A stretch of 8,873 nucleotides of DNA from Bordetella parapertussis. Lineage in GTDB: Bacteria > Pseudomonadota > Gammaproteobacteria > Burkholderiales > Burkholderiaceae_D. The stretch lies in contig CAMBJI010000065.1 in the NCBI GenBank assembly GCA_945867725.1, positions 1-8,873 on the forward strand. The letters are read 5' to 3'. A program made the translations under genes and the position numbers. The notes below the pieces were generated by a model that saw nothing but the letters and a program-made list of their open reading frames with translations, did no database searches and was not told where the DNA came from. Shown here one piece after another: positions 1 to 6,557 of the stretch (position 1 is its first letter; each line of letters opens with the position of its first letter).

Positions 1-623
1 ACTGCCTTCACTGAAGGCATGGCGCCAACGGACAGCATGAGGCGCGCCGGTGTCGTTTGCAGCTCGGTGCAAGCGGCATCGAGTGCCTTGTACTCCATTG
101 AATTTTTATCAGGCTTGAAGAGCAACTGACGCACCAGAGGCGCCATGGATTGCGGCAAACGACCTACCTTGAGTTCATCGACCATGGCCGCTTGCAACAG
201 GGCCTGCTGCTTTTTTCTTTCGAGGCCAGCAAGTGCGGCCTGCAAGATCGCTGCGGGCGCCGCTTTGTAACGACCTTTGCCTTTTTTATGAAAATAGATC
301 GGTGATGCTGCCATCTTCAGCAAGAGCCCTGCGGCCTCTTCGGGTTTGGGCGCATGACCGAAATACTCGGTTCCGAGCTGGTCGACGGCAAACTCTTCTT
401 CACCGGCCACCTCCCACAAAAATGCAATATCAATGTCACCGGCGAGATTATTTGCGCGCGACAGCATTTCGGCAGGCGAGGGCGTGTCGAACTGCAGCAG
501 CACATCCCGCGCTCGCACCTTGGTGCGCTTGCCCGATGGTGTCTCTACTTGAAACGCTTCGCCCTGCTGCGAGATCACAGCGCCGACTTTGAAATCCCCG
601 GATTCTTCAAAAAATAAATTCAT
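1..623 (-). CDS. rnb: RNB-family (RNase II-like) exoribonuclease, N-terminal part only
   Basis: Reading leftward from the ATG at 623-621, 207 codons are visible before the window edge, so this is the N-terminal third of a protein that is normally about 640-700 residues. It begins MNLFFEESGDFKVGAVISQQ and continues with a small basic beta-rich segment (GKRTKVRARDVLLQF, residues 31-45), which I recognise as the start of the betaproteobacterial ribonuclease II-type 3'-5' exoribonuclease. Residues 109-122 (PIYFHKKGKGRYKA) and the following basic helix (about 123-145) also fit the N-terminal region of this family. The catalytic RNB domain with its metal-binding aspartates lies outside the window and cannot be checked. 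The expected role is processive degradation of single-stranded RNA in the cytoplasm. No strong Shine-Dalgarno is visible before the start. The gene lies downstream of yqiA on the same strand, with short repeats in the spacer. The symbol is by family, not by proven orthology to E. coli rnb. Confidence 0.82.
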   Translation of the reverse strand, partial: MNLFFEESGDFKVGAVISQQGEAFQVETPSGKRTKVRARDVLLQFDTPSPAEMLSRANNLAGDIDIAFLWEVAGEEEFAVDQLGTEYFGHAPKPEEAAGLLLKMAASPIYFHKKGKGRYKAAPAAILQAALAGLERKKQQALLQAAMVDELKVGRLPQSMAPLVRQLLFKPDKNSMEYKALDAACTELQTTPARLMLSVGAMPSVKA

Positions 624-686
624 CAACCACGCCACTTCAAGGAATTCTTGTTAGTTCGAAAGAGAGTACATCGCAGGATGGTGCTG

Positions 687-724
687 CTGTGTGTCATTTT
701 TTGTATGTCATTCGTTGTATGTCA
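687..724. repeat. Three 10-bp direct repeats with a 14-bp period
   Basis: TTGTATGTCA occurs exactly at 701-710 and 715-724, and a variant CTGTGTGTCA (8 of 10 matches) lies at 687-696, so the unit repeats every 14 bp. On the strand of the flanking genes the unit reads TGACATACAA. The repeats lie between the end of yqiA and the start of the exoribonuclease gene, about 65-100 bases upstream of that gene's ATG. They could be an operator array or simple tandem duplication. No function is proven. Confidence 0.6.
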
Positions 725-732
725 CTCGTCGC

Positions 733-788
733 TTCGTAATTTCATAATTTCGTAATTTCGTAACTTCTTTACTTCGTCATTTCATCAG
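733..788. repeat. Degenerate 8-bp tandem repeat overlapping the yqiA stop codon
   Basis: Seven consecutive 8-mers can be laid out from 733: TTCGTAAT, TTCATAAT, TTCGTAAT, TTCGTAAC, TTCTTTAC, TTCGTCAT and TTCATCAG. Each starts with TTC, and the first four differ from TTCGTAAT by at most one base. The last unit contains the yqiA stop codon (785-787, complement), so the array begins at the very 3' end of that gene and runs into the spacer. The AT-rich composition differs from the flanking coding sequence. Confidence 0.65.
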
Positions 789-1348
789 GCGCAGAACGCT
801 AGCACTTCATCAATGTACTGGTCAAAATCAGACAAGCCATGATCACTGCCATCAATCACGTACTGCCGCGCACCCGGGTAATGCGCGACCATCTCGCGCC
901 AGTCCAATACTTCATCACCGGTTGCTGCGATCAGAAAATAGCGTTCAGGCTGGGTAATACGCGCGACTTCAATTGAGACAAGTTCATCAATGTACTCGGG
1001 CAAAAATTCGAATTGATCTTCGGAGTGCCATGCGGTTTGCTGACCCACATGCTGCGCAAGGCCTTGAGCTGGGCGCACCGCTGGATTCAGCAGGACCGCG
1101 CGACATCCGGTGGCCTCGGCCAGTGCAGTCGCGTAATAGCCGCCAAGCGACGAACCGATCACGGCCAATGAATCCACAGGCACCTGCGACACCAACTCGT
1201 GCGCCAGCCGCATAGCCTCTCGCGGCGATGGTGGCAGTTGCGGACAGAGCAGTTGCGATCCCTGCCCGCGCGCCTCCATGACATCACGAACCCTGCGTGC
1301 TTTTGCCGACTGGGGTGACGAACGAAAGCCGTGCAGATAAAGAATCAT
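785..1348 (-). CDS. yqiA: YqiA/YcfP-family alpha/beta-fold hydrolase (esterase)
   Basis: The 187-residue protein begins MILYLHGFRSSPQSAKA, the hallmark start of the YqiA-like esterases (E. coli YqiA is similar in length). The nucleophile elbow is G-S-S-L-G at residues 65-69, making Ser67 the likely nucleophile. Asp145 in GDEVLD and His170 in GSDHGL complete a credible catalytic triad in the expected order. The LHGF segment at 5-8 supplies the oxyanion-hole region. The protein has no signal peptide and should be cytoplasmic. E. coli YqiA hydrolyses short acyl esters, but the physiological substrate is unknown. The gene starts 26 bases after the mpl stop on the same strand and is probably co-transcribed with mpl. 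The ATG at 1348-1346 is chosen because it places the family-typical N-terminus. No clear Shine-Dalgarno precedes it. Confidence 0.88.
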   Translation of the reverse strand: MILYLHGFRSSPQSAKARRVRDVMEARGQGSQLLCPQLPPSPREAMRLAHELVSQVPVDSLAVIGSSLGGYYATALAEATGCRAVLLNPAVRPAQGLAQHVGQQTAWHSEDQFEFLPEYIDELVSIEVARITQPERYFLIAATGDEVLDWREMVAHYPGARQYVIDGSDHGLSDFDQYIDEVLAFCA

Positions 1349-1374
1349 GAAAACTGTTTCAGCGAGCGGCGCAA

Positions 1375-2775
1375 TTAATGCGCGGGTGCTTTGAGAGAGT
1401 CAAATGCATCCAGCAGCTTCTGGTGCACACCACCAAATCCGCCATTGCTCATGACCAGCACGAAATCACCAGGCTTGGCTGCCGCGCCGACAGCGGTGAC
1501 CAATACAGACAAATCATCAAAGGCCTGCGCCTTATCACCCAGTGGCGACAAGGCCGCAGACAGATCCCAGCCCAGAGCGTCCTTGCCTTCACCGCGAGCA
1601 CCATAACCAAATACCAGATCCGCTGCCTTGAGACTGTCCGGCAAAGCATCTTTCATCGTACCCAGCTTCATGGTGTTGGAGCGCGGCTCGAGCACGGCGA
1701 GAATACGGGCCTTGCCGACCTTGTGCCGCAGCCCTGCAACGGTCGTCGCAATGGCTGTCGGGTGATGCGCAAAGTCATCAATCACGGTAACGCCATTAGC
1801 CACACCGCGCGTCTCCATGCGCCGCTTCACATTCTCGAAATTGGCCAGTGAGGCGATCGCCTGTGACGGCGGCACGCCCGTGTGTCGTGCAGCTGCAATC
1901 GCTGCGACAGCATTCCAGCGATTGTGCTCACCACTCAGCGACCAACTCACCGTACCCTGCAGCTGCCCCTGAAAAAGAACATCAAAACGGCCATCCGCAT
2001 ACTCAACCATGCCCCAGGCACCACTATCTTCGGCGCTGCCGCCAAACCATTCCGTTTCACTCCAGCATCCGCGATCAACCACACGGCGTAAAGAGGCTTC
2101 ACGGCCATTAACGATCAAACGCCCGATCGCAGGCACCGTGCGCACCAGATGATGGAACTGGGTTTCAATGGCAGCGAGATCGGTAAAGATATCGGCATGA
2201 TCGAACTCAAGATTATTGAGTATGGCCGTGCGGGGACGGTAATGCACAAACTTGCTGCGCTTGTCGAAGAAGGCGGTGTCATATTCATCGGCTTCGATGA
2301 CGAAGAAAGGGGTACCGCCCTCGGCACCGAGACGCGCTGACACACCAAAGTTAAGTGGAACACCACCGATCAGAAATCCTGGCTGATAACCTGCCTGCTC
2401 GAGTATCCAGGCCAGCATGGATGCGGTGGTCGTCTTGCCGTGCGTGCCGGCGACGGCCAACACCCATTTGTCATGCAGAATGTGTTCGCCTATCCACTGC
2501 GGTCCGGATATGTAGGGCAAACCGCGGTTCATGATGGCTTCCATCAATGGATTGCCGCGTGAGACAACATTACCGATGACATAGAGATCGGGCTGCAAAC
2601 TTAGCTGATGCGGGCCAAAACCCTCGATGAGTTCAATTCCCTGCGCACGCAATTGCGTACTCATAGGCGGATAAACATTGGCATCGCAGCCAGTGACTTT
2701 ATGACCTGCCTCTTTCGCCAGCACGGCCAACCCACCCATGAAAGTGCCGCAAATGCCGAGAATGTGGATATGCAT
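1375..2775 (-). CDS. mpl: UDP-N-acetylmuramate:L-alanyl-gamma-D-glutamyl-meso-diaminopimelate ligase
   Basis: This Mur-ligase family enzyme attaches recycled murein tripeptide (L-Ala-gamma-D-Glu-meso-DAP) to UDP-MurNAc with ATP, returning cell-wall fragments to peptidoglycan synthesis. Its 466 residues fit the family (about 450-470). The N-terminal Rossmann-like domain opens with MHIHILGICGTFMGG, which is diagnostic of Mpl rather than MurC. The central domain carries the ATP loop GTHGKTT at 110-116, EADEYDTAFFDKRSKF at 161-176 and NNLEFDHADIF at 187-197. The C-terminal domain has GEHNRWNA (282-289), DDFAHHPT (333-340) and PRSNTMK (364-370), and ends with MSNGGFGGVHQKLL. All key motifs are intact. 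The ATG at 2775-2773 is preceded by no good Shine-Dalgarno but gives the canonical N-terminus. The gene is first in the leftward group and diverges from the gene at 2918. Confidence 0.96.
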   Translation of the reverse strand: MHIHILGICGTFMGGLAVLAKEAGHKVTGCDANVYPPMSTQLRAQGIELIEGFGPHQLSLQPDLYVIGNVVSRGNPLMEAIMNRGLPYISGPQWIGEHILHDKWVLAVAGTHGKTTTASMLAWILEQAGYQPGFLIGGVPLNFGVSARLGAEGGTPFFVIEADEYDTAFFDKRSKFVHYRPRTAILNNLEFDHADIFTDLAAIETQFHHLVRTVPAIGRLIVNGREASLRRVVDRGCWSETEWFGGSAEDSGAWGMVEYADGRFDVLFQGQLQGTVSWSLSGEHNRWNAVAAIAAARHTGVPPSQAIASLANFENVKRRMETRGVANGVTVIDDFAHHPTAIATTVAGLRHKVGKARILAVLEPRSNTMKLGTMKDALPDSLKAADLVFGYGARGEGKDALGWDLSAALSPLGDKAQAFDDLSVLVTAVGAAAKPGDFVLVMSNGGFGGVHQKLLDAFDSLKAPAH

Positions 2776-2802
2776 ATAGAATCGTGTCGGAGAATCATCG
2801 GG

Positions 2803-2830
2803 ATTCTACCTGACGCGCGCACGATGGAAA
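2803..2830 (-). promoter_or_regulatory. Candidate sigma-70 promoter for mpl
   Basis: On the minus strand the spacer holds TTTCCA (2830-2825; 4 of 6 to the -35 consensus), a 16-base gap, then TAGAAT (2808-2803; 5 of 6 to the -10 consensus). The -10 lies about 27 bases upstream of the mpl ATG, which would give a very short leader. The match is by eye only. A near-palindrome ACTCAATTGACT at 2854-2865 lies further upstream in the same divergent spacer and offers TTGACT on + and TTGAGT on -, but I found no well-spaced -10 for either. Confidence 0.3.
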
Positions 2831-2917
2831 TGCTGATCGACCTGAGCTTTTGTACTCAATTGACTGGGGGAAGCGTCTTGTGTCAGCGCCCGCTCCATCA
2901 TCCTGGCCCTGCTTCCC

Positions 2918-3538
2918 ATGAATATCAATTATCCGAGTGATGTCGAGTTGCTGCGAGCCGAAATCGCTGCCGCCGCTGCGCGCATGATCGCCGAAGATGG
3001 CGCGGACTACGGCACGGCCAAGCGCAAAGCAGCCCGACTAATCCTCGGTAATCAACGCGTGCGCGGTGATGTGCTGCCGGACAATGCGCAAATCGAAGCA
3101 GAAGTCCGGGAATATCAGGCACTGTTTCAGGGCGAGGAGCAAAGTCAGCGCTTGTTACACTTGCGCCGGCTCGCGCTGGAGGTGATGGAAAAATTCGAGG
3201 ACTTTGCGCCCTACCTGACGGGCGCAGTCCTGAATGGCACGGCCAGCGAACATTCGGATATTCATTTGCAGCTGTTTGCTGAAAGCAGTAAAGATGTGGC
3301 GGTTTTTTTGTTAAATGCGGACATGGACTATGAAGTCTCGGAGACGCCGCATTTCCGGCGCCCCGATCGCAGTGTTGAGATCCTGTCCTTTTTCTGGCAG
3401 CGCGAAGTTGTGCATCTGGCTATCTACGAGCAGGATGATTTGCGTGGCGGCGGGAGAACCAGCAGCGGCAAGCGCATAGAACGAGCCGACACCACGGCGC
3501 TGAGAAATTTACTGGCAGAGACAAAAAGTGATGAATAA
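2918..3538 (+). CDS. Uncharacterised protein with a degenerate nucleotidyltransferase-like motif
   Basis: This is a soluble 206-residue protein without signal peptide or membrane segment. The N-terminal part (about 6-95) is helical, rich in Ala and charged residues. Around residue 100 comes LTGAVLNGTASEHSDIHLQLF, which resembles the nucleotidyltransferase-fold signature G-S-x(n)-S-D-x-D. Here Gly108-Thr109 stand for the G-S, Asp114 is kept, and the second acidic position is His116. The strand VEILSFFW (153-160) has Glu154 where a third carboxylate would sit. The domain may therefore be catalytically impaired or have altered specificity. It is not a Mur ligase, because it has no GTHGKT loop, despite facing mpl. 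It is divergent from mpl and overlaps the start of tlpA, so it is probably co-transcribed with tlpA. The ATG at 2918 has no strong Shine-Dalgarno. That it is a real gene is well supported; its function is unknown. Confidence 0.75.
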   Translation: MNINYPSDVELLRAEIAAAAARMIAEDGADYGTAKRKAARLILGNQRVRGDVLPDNAQIEAEVREYQALFQGEEQSQRLLHLRRLALEVMEKFEDFAPYLTGAVLNGTASEHSDIHLQLFAESSKDVAVFLLNADMDYEVSETPHFRRPDRSVEILSFFWQREVVHLAIYEQDDLRGGGRTSSGKRIERADTTALRNLLAETKSDE

Positions 3539-4055
3539 ATCCAAACTATTAACATTTGCTGCTATTGCCATTCTTTTTAGCGCGATTGGTGCTTATTTTG
3601 GCGCTAAACACTTTAATCCCACCCCAGCGGAAGATACGGCTGTGGCGGCTCTGATGCAAACTAGCCTACCGGACACGAAAAATCAGCAGCGCGCCTTCAC
3701 CGAGTGGAAAGGCAAAACCCTGCTGATTAACTTTTGGGCAACCTGGTGCCCGCCTTGCGTGGCAGAGATGCCGGAACTGGTTGAACTGCAAGCCGAGATG
3801 GCGGGTCGCAATGTTCAAATTATCGGCATCGGCATCGATTTACCCTCTAACATTCAGCAATTCGCAGAAAAACTCCAAATCAGCTATCCTCTGCTGATCG
3901 CAGGAATGCAGGGCACGGAGCTGTCTCGGCAGTTTGGCAATCAGGCGGGCGGGCTGCCTTTCACGGTGCTCATCGGGCCGGACGGAAAGATCCGTCAGAC
4001 CTATCTTGGCCGCCTGGATATGAAGAAAGTACGTGCCGACTTAGCTTCGCTATAG
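3531..4055 (+). CDS. tlpA: TlpA-like membrane-anchored thiol-disulfide oxidoreductase
   Basis: The 174-residue protein has a short basic start (MNKSK) followed by a hydrophobic segment to about residue 25, which should act as a signal anchor or signal peptide and place the rest in the periplasm. The thioredoxin-fold domain (about 45-174) contains WATWCPPC with redox cysteines 73 and 76, the MPELVEL helix after it, and the cis-proline region GGLPFTV (Pro143). TlpA/ResA-type proteins reduce disulfides in exported proteins, often for cytochrome c or oxidase maturation; the partner here is not shown. The start is ambiguous: GTG at 3528 lies directly before ATG at 3531, in frame. I chose the ATG. 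Either way the gene overlaps the preceding stop (3536-3538) by 8-11 bases, which suggests translational coupling. An AG-rich GGCAGAG at 3514-3520 may serve as ribosome binding site. Confidence 0.88.
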   Translation: MNKSKLLTFAAIAILFSAIGAYFGAKHFNPTPAEDTAVAALMQTSLPDTKNQQRAFTEWKGKTLLINFWATWCPPCVAEMPELVELQAEMAGRNVQIIGIGIDLPSNIQQFAEKLQISYPLLIAGMQGTELSRQFGNQAGGLPFTVLIGPDGKIRQTYLGRLDMKKVRADLASL

Positions 4056-4076
4056 ATCCAATAAGCATTTCCGCTT

Positions 4077-4107
4077 GCCATTTTGCTGTATTTTGCAGCA
4101 AAATGGC
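4077..4107 (+). terminator. Strong stem-loop after tlpA, possible terminator
   Basis: GCCATTTTGCTG (4077-4088) and CAGCAAAATGGC (4096-4107) form a perfect 12-bp inverted repeat around a 7-base loop, starting 21 bases after the tlpA stop. The following sequence GCGCCTTCTTCG is only modestly T-rich, so it is not a textbook intrinsic terminator. It could instead attenuate transcription or protect the 3' end of the upstream mRNA. Confidence 0.45.
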
Positions 4108-4129
4108 GCCTTCTTCGTCAATTGAAGGC
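4108..4129 (+). promoter_or_regulatory. aroQ ribosome binding site inside a small hairpin
   Basis: GAAGG at 4124-4128 is a good Shine-Dalgarno, 9 bases before the aroQ ATG at 4138. It is part of GAAGGC (4124-4129), which pairs perfectly with GCCTTC (4108-4113) across a 10-base loop. This hairpin directly abuts the 12-bp stem-loop at 4077-4107. The binding site supports the chosen aroQ start, while the pairing could limit initiation. Confidence 0.45.
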
Positions 4130-4137
4130 CTATCTTC

Positions 4138-4575
4138 ATGGCAACAAGCTTGCTTATGGTTAATGGTCCGAACCTGAATCTGCTCGGCACGCGCGAGCCT
4201 GAGGTGTACGGATCGACGACTCTGGCAGAAATCGAGCAGCTAGCGAGCGCTCAGGCCCAAGTTGCGGGTGCAACACTGCACTGCTTCCAAAGCAATCACG
4301 AAGGCGAGCTGATTGACCGCATCCATGCAGCGAAAAAAGAAGGGGTTCAAGCCATCGTCATTAATCCCGGCGCCCTCACGCATACCAGTGTGGCGTTGCG
4401 TGATGCACTGGCGGGTGTGGCAATCCCGTTTGTCGAGATACATATTTCGAACATCTATCGCCGTGAAAGCTTTCGTCACCATTCCTACCTGTCCGATCTC
4501 GCGGCCGGCGTAATCTGCGGCCTGGGAACCGACGGCTACCGGATTGCCATCGAATTTGCAGTTAAAAAACTTTAA
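4138..4575 (+). CDS. aroQ: Type II 3-dehydroquinate dehydratase
   Basis: This enzyme catalyses dehydration of 3-dehydroquinate to 3-dehydroshikimate, the third step of the shikimate pathway to aromatic amino acids, and normally forms a dodecamer in the cytoplasm. The 145 residues match the usual family length. Recognisable elements are [17 protein letters not shown] (9-25), with Arg19 and the catalytic Tyr24, then [11 protein letters not shown] (50-60), NPGALTHTS (76-84) with the substrate-binding Asn76, and EIHISN (100-105) with the catalytic His102. Arg113 in SFRHHS completes the active-site set. All expected residues are present. The start at 4138 has GAAGG 9 bases upstream. The gene lies just before accB, an arrangement known from many proteobacteria. 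Confidence 0.96.
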   Translation: MATSLLMVNGPNLNLLGTREPEVYGSTTLAEIEQLASAQAQVAGATLHCFQSNHEGELIDRIHAAKKEGVQAIVINPGALTHTSVALRDALAGVAIPFVEIHISNIYRRESFRHHSYLSDLAAGVICGLGTDGYRIAIEFAVKKL

Positions 4576-4589
4576 GTTGCGGCGATAAT
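4562..4589 (+). promoter_or_regulatory. Candidate promoter for accBC overlapping the aroQ end
   Basis: TTAAAA (4562-4567; 4 of 6 to -35) is followed after 16 bases by GATAAT (4584-4589; 5 of 6 to -10), about 80 bases before the accB ATG. The -10 is embedded in the near-perfect palindrome GGCGATAATCGCC (4581-4593), which could be an operator half-site pair or a weak hairpin. This is a prediction by eye only. Confidence 0.3.
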
Positions 4590-4669
4590 CGCCAAACCTG
4601 ATTTTCTCGCGCTCCGCTAAGCTGTGCGGATCAACGGGAATTTTCCTCAACCTAGCAGGCAGAACCCCA

Positions 4670-5128
4670 ATGGATTTAAGAAAACTCAAGACCCTGATTG
4701 ATCTGGTGGCAGATTCCGATATCTCGGAACTGGAAGTCACCGAAGGGGAAAGCAAAGTCCGGATCGTGAAATCCGGCGCACCGGTAGCCCAAGGTCAAAT
4801 GGTCATGATGCACCCTCAGGCCGCTCAGCCCATGCCAGCCGTCGCCAACGCGGCACCGCAGGCCGCCGCCGAGGTCGCCCCGCCCGAGCCAACGAGCCAT
4901 GTGGTCAAGTCACCTATGGTTGGTACCTTTTACCGCTCCTCCGCACCCGGCTCCGCGCCGTTCGTGGAGATAGGCTCGGTGGTCAAGGAAGGCGACACCC
5001 TGTGCATCATCGAAGCTATGAAACTGCTCAATGAAATTGACGCTGATGCCAGCGGCACGATACGTCAGGTTCTGGTCGAAAACGGGCAAGCGGTCGAATT
5101 TGGCCAGCCCTTGTTCATTATTGGTTAA
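4670..5128 (+). CDS. accB: Acetyl-CoA carboxylase biotin carboxyl carrier protein
   Basis: AccB carries the biotin that shuttles CO2 from biotin carboxylase to the carboxyltransferase (AccA/AccD), forming malonyl-CoA for fatty acid synthesis. The 152 residues agree with the family (E. coli 156). The N-terminal segment [20 protein letters not shown] is the conserved AccC-interaction region. Residues 38-75 form a flexible Ala/Pro/Gln-rich linker. The C-terminal biotinyl domain (about 77-152) has the thumb segment [12 protein letters not shown] (87-98) and the biotinylation site EAMKLLNEI, with Lys118 as the modified lysine. The ATG at 4670 is preceded only by a weak AGGCAG (4657-4662). It is followed by accC after a structured 73-base spacer. 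Confidence 0.97.
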   Translation: MDLRKLKTLIDLVADSDISELEVTEGESKVRIVKSGAPVAQGQMVMMHPQAAQPMPAVANAAPQAAAEVAPPEPTSHVVKSPMVGTFYRSSAPGSAPFVEIGSVVKEGDTLCIIEAMKLLNEIDADASGTIRQVLVENGQAVEFGQPLFIIG

Positions 5129-5130
5129 CT

Positions 5131-5197
5131 TCGCAAAGTGCGAGACCGTCAGAACCGAACCAGGTTGCTGACACTCGCGCGCTGAGGGCATTTCCCT
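5131..5197 (+). promoter_or_regulatory. Run of hairpins in the accB-accC spacer
   Basis: Three inverted repeats occupy most of the 73-base spacer. The first is TCGCA/TGCGA (5131-5135, 5139-5143; 3-base loop). The second is GTCAGAACC (5148-5156) pairing with GGTT (5163-5166) and CTGAC (5168-5172), a 9-bp stem with one bulged G and a 6-base loop. The third is AGGG/CCCT (5185-5188, 5194-5197; 5-base loop). The third stem takes in the only Shine-Dalgarno-like sequence before accC, GAGGG at 5184-5188, which is 13 bases from the ATG. No T-run follows, so termination is not suggested. mRNA processing or tuning of accC translation is possible. Confidence 0.45.
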
Positions 5198-5201
5198 ACT
5201 T

Positions 5202-6548
5202 ATGTTTGAAAAAATTCTTATCGCCAACCGTGGCGAAATCGCTTTGCGCATACAACGTGCGTGTCGCGAAATGGGTATCAAGACCGTGGTCGTCCATTCC
5301 GAGGCCGATCGCGAGGCCAAGTACGTGAAACTGGCGGATGAGTCCGTCTGCATTGGCCCGGCTCCGTCCGCCCAAAGCTATCTATCCATGCCAGCCATCA
5401 TCAGTGCCGCCGAAGTGACGGATGCTGAAGCCATTCACCCGGGCTATGGCTTTTTGTCCGAAAACGCCGACTTCGCCGAGCGCGTGGAGCAGTCAGGATT
5501 TGTCTTCATTGGACCGCGTTCGGATTCGATACGCCTGATGGGTGACAAAGTCTCGGCCAAACAAGCGATGATCAAAACAGGCGTGCCCTGCGTACCGGGC
5601 TCGGATGGCGCCTTGCCGGATGACCCGAAAATCATCATTCAGACCGCGCGTCGCGTCGGCTACCCGGTCATCATCAAGGCAGCCGGTGGTGGTGGTGGCC
5701 GCGGTATGCGCGTGGTTCACACCGAAGCTGCGCTACTCAATGCGGTCACGATGACGAAAGCCGAAGCGGGTGCTGCATTCGGTAATCCGGAAGTCTATAT
5801 GGAGAAGTATCTGGAAAATCCGCGCCACGTGGAAATCCAGATATTGGCTGATGAATTCAAGAATGCGATCTGGCTGGGCGAGCGCGACTGCTCGATGCAA
5901 CGCCGCCATCAGAAAGTAATCGAAGAAGCGCCAGCGCCCGGTATTCCGCGCAAGCTGATCGAAAAAATCGGCGACCGCTGCGCTGAGGCCTGCCGCAAGA
6001 TTGGTTACCGTGGTGCGGGTACTTTCGAATTTCTCTATGAAGCAGGCGAGTTCTATTTCATTGAAATGAATACGCGCATTCAGGTCGAGCACCCGGTCAC
6101 GGAAATGGTGACCGGCATTGATCTCGTGCAGGAACAGATTCGCATCGCTGCTGGCGAGAAGCTGCGCTACCGTCAGCGCGACATCGTGCTTACAGGGCAT
6201 GCGATTGAATGCCGCATCAATGCTGAAGATCCGTACAAGTTCACTCCCTCACCCGGCCGTATTCAATCCTGGCACGCGCCGGGCGGTCCGGGTATCCGCG
6301 TGGATTCGCATGCCTATGCCGGTTATTACGTCCCGCCGAATTATGATTCGATGGTCGGTAAAGTTATTGCCTATGGTGCGACCCGTGATCAGGCCATCAA
6401 ACGCATGCAGATTGCGCTCTCCGAAATGGTGGTTGAAGGCATACTCACGAACATTCCTCTGCATCGCGAGCTGATGGTCGATGCCCGCTTTGCCGAAGGC
6501 GGTACGAATATTCATTACCTCGAACAAAAACTCGCTAACAAAAAATAA
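5202..6548 (+). CDS. accC: Acetyl-CoA carboxylase, biotin carboxylase subunit
   Basis: AccC carboxylates the biotin on AccB using ATP and bicarbonate, the first half-reaction of acetyl-CoA carboxylase. The 448 residues align in numbering with E. coli AccC. The protein begins [17 protein letters not shown]. It keeps Lys116 and Lys159, the glycine-rich ATP loop GGGGGRGM (162-169), and [12 protein letters not shown] (227-238) with His236 and Lys238. The metal ligands Glu276 (GTFEF) and Glu288 (IEMN) are present, as are [10 protein letters not shown] (292-301) with Arg292 and Glu296, and Arg338 in ECRIN. The catalytic set is therefore complete. It follows accB in the classic accBC operon and is followed after only 9 bases by prmA. 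The start at 5202 is fixed by the conserved N-terminus; its ribosome binding site is distant and possibly paired. Confidence 0.98.
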   Translation: MFEKILIANRGEIALRIQRACREMGIKTVVVHSEADREAKYVKLADESVCIGPAPSAQSYLSMPAIISAAEVTDAEAIHPGYGFLSENADFAERVEQSGFVFIGPRSDSIRLMGDKVSAKQAMIKTGVPCVPGSDGALPDDPKIIIQTARRVGYPVIIKAAGGGGGRGMRVVHTEAALLNAVTMTKAEAGAAFGNPEVYMEKYLENPRHVEIQILADEFKNAIWLGERDCSMQRRHQKVIEEAPAPGIPRKLIEKIGDRCAEACRKIGYRGAGTFEFLYEAGEFYFIEMNTRIQVEHPVTEMVTGIDLVQEQIRIAAGEKLRYRQRDIVLTGHAIECRINAEDPYKFTPSPGRIQSWHAPGGPGIRVDSHAYAGYYVPPNYDSMVGKVIAYGATRDQAIKRMQIALSEMVVEGILTNIPLHRELMVDARFAEGGTNIHYLEQKLANKK

Positions 6549-6557
6549 GCGGTCATC

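Noticed and set aside
233..617. Open frames on + at 233-592 and 354-617
   Set aside because: They overlap each other and are antisense to the exoribonuclease N-terminus, which has clear family similarity.
687..788. Possible CRISPR-like or insertion-sequence remnant from the clustered repeats
   Set aside because: The units are only 8-14 bp with no unique spacers, no terminal inverted repeats, no target duplication and no transposase fragment.
1378..1851. Open frame on + inside mpl (157 codons)
   Set aside because: It is antisense to an intact, highly conserved mpl, has no recognisable domain and reads as the shadow of a codon-biased gene.
2854..2865. TTGACT as -35 of a promoter for the gene at 2918
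   Set aside because: No -10-like hexamer occurs at 15-19 bases downstream, so a promoter call is not supported.
2608..2940. Open frame on + crossing the mpl start and the divergent spacer
   Set aside because: It mostly mirrors mpl and ends just inside the next real gene in another frame. No domain is visible.
4240..4755. Open frame on - across aroQ and the accB start
   Set aside because: It is antisense to two conserved genes and spans their spacer. The protein has no recognisable features.
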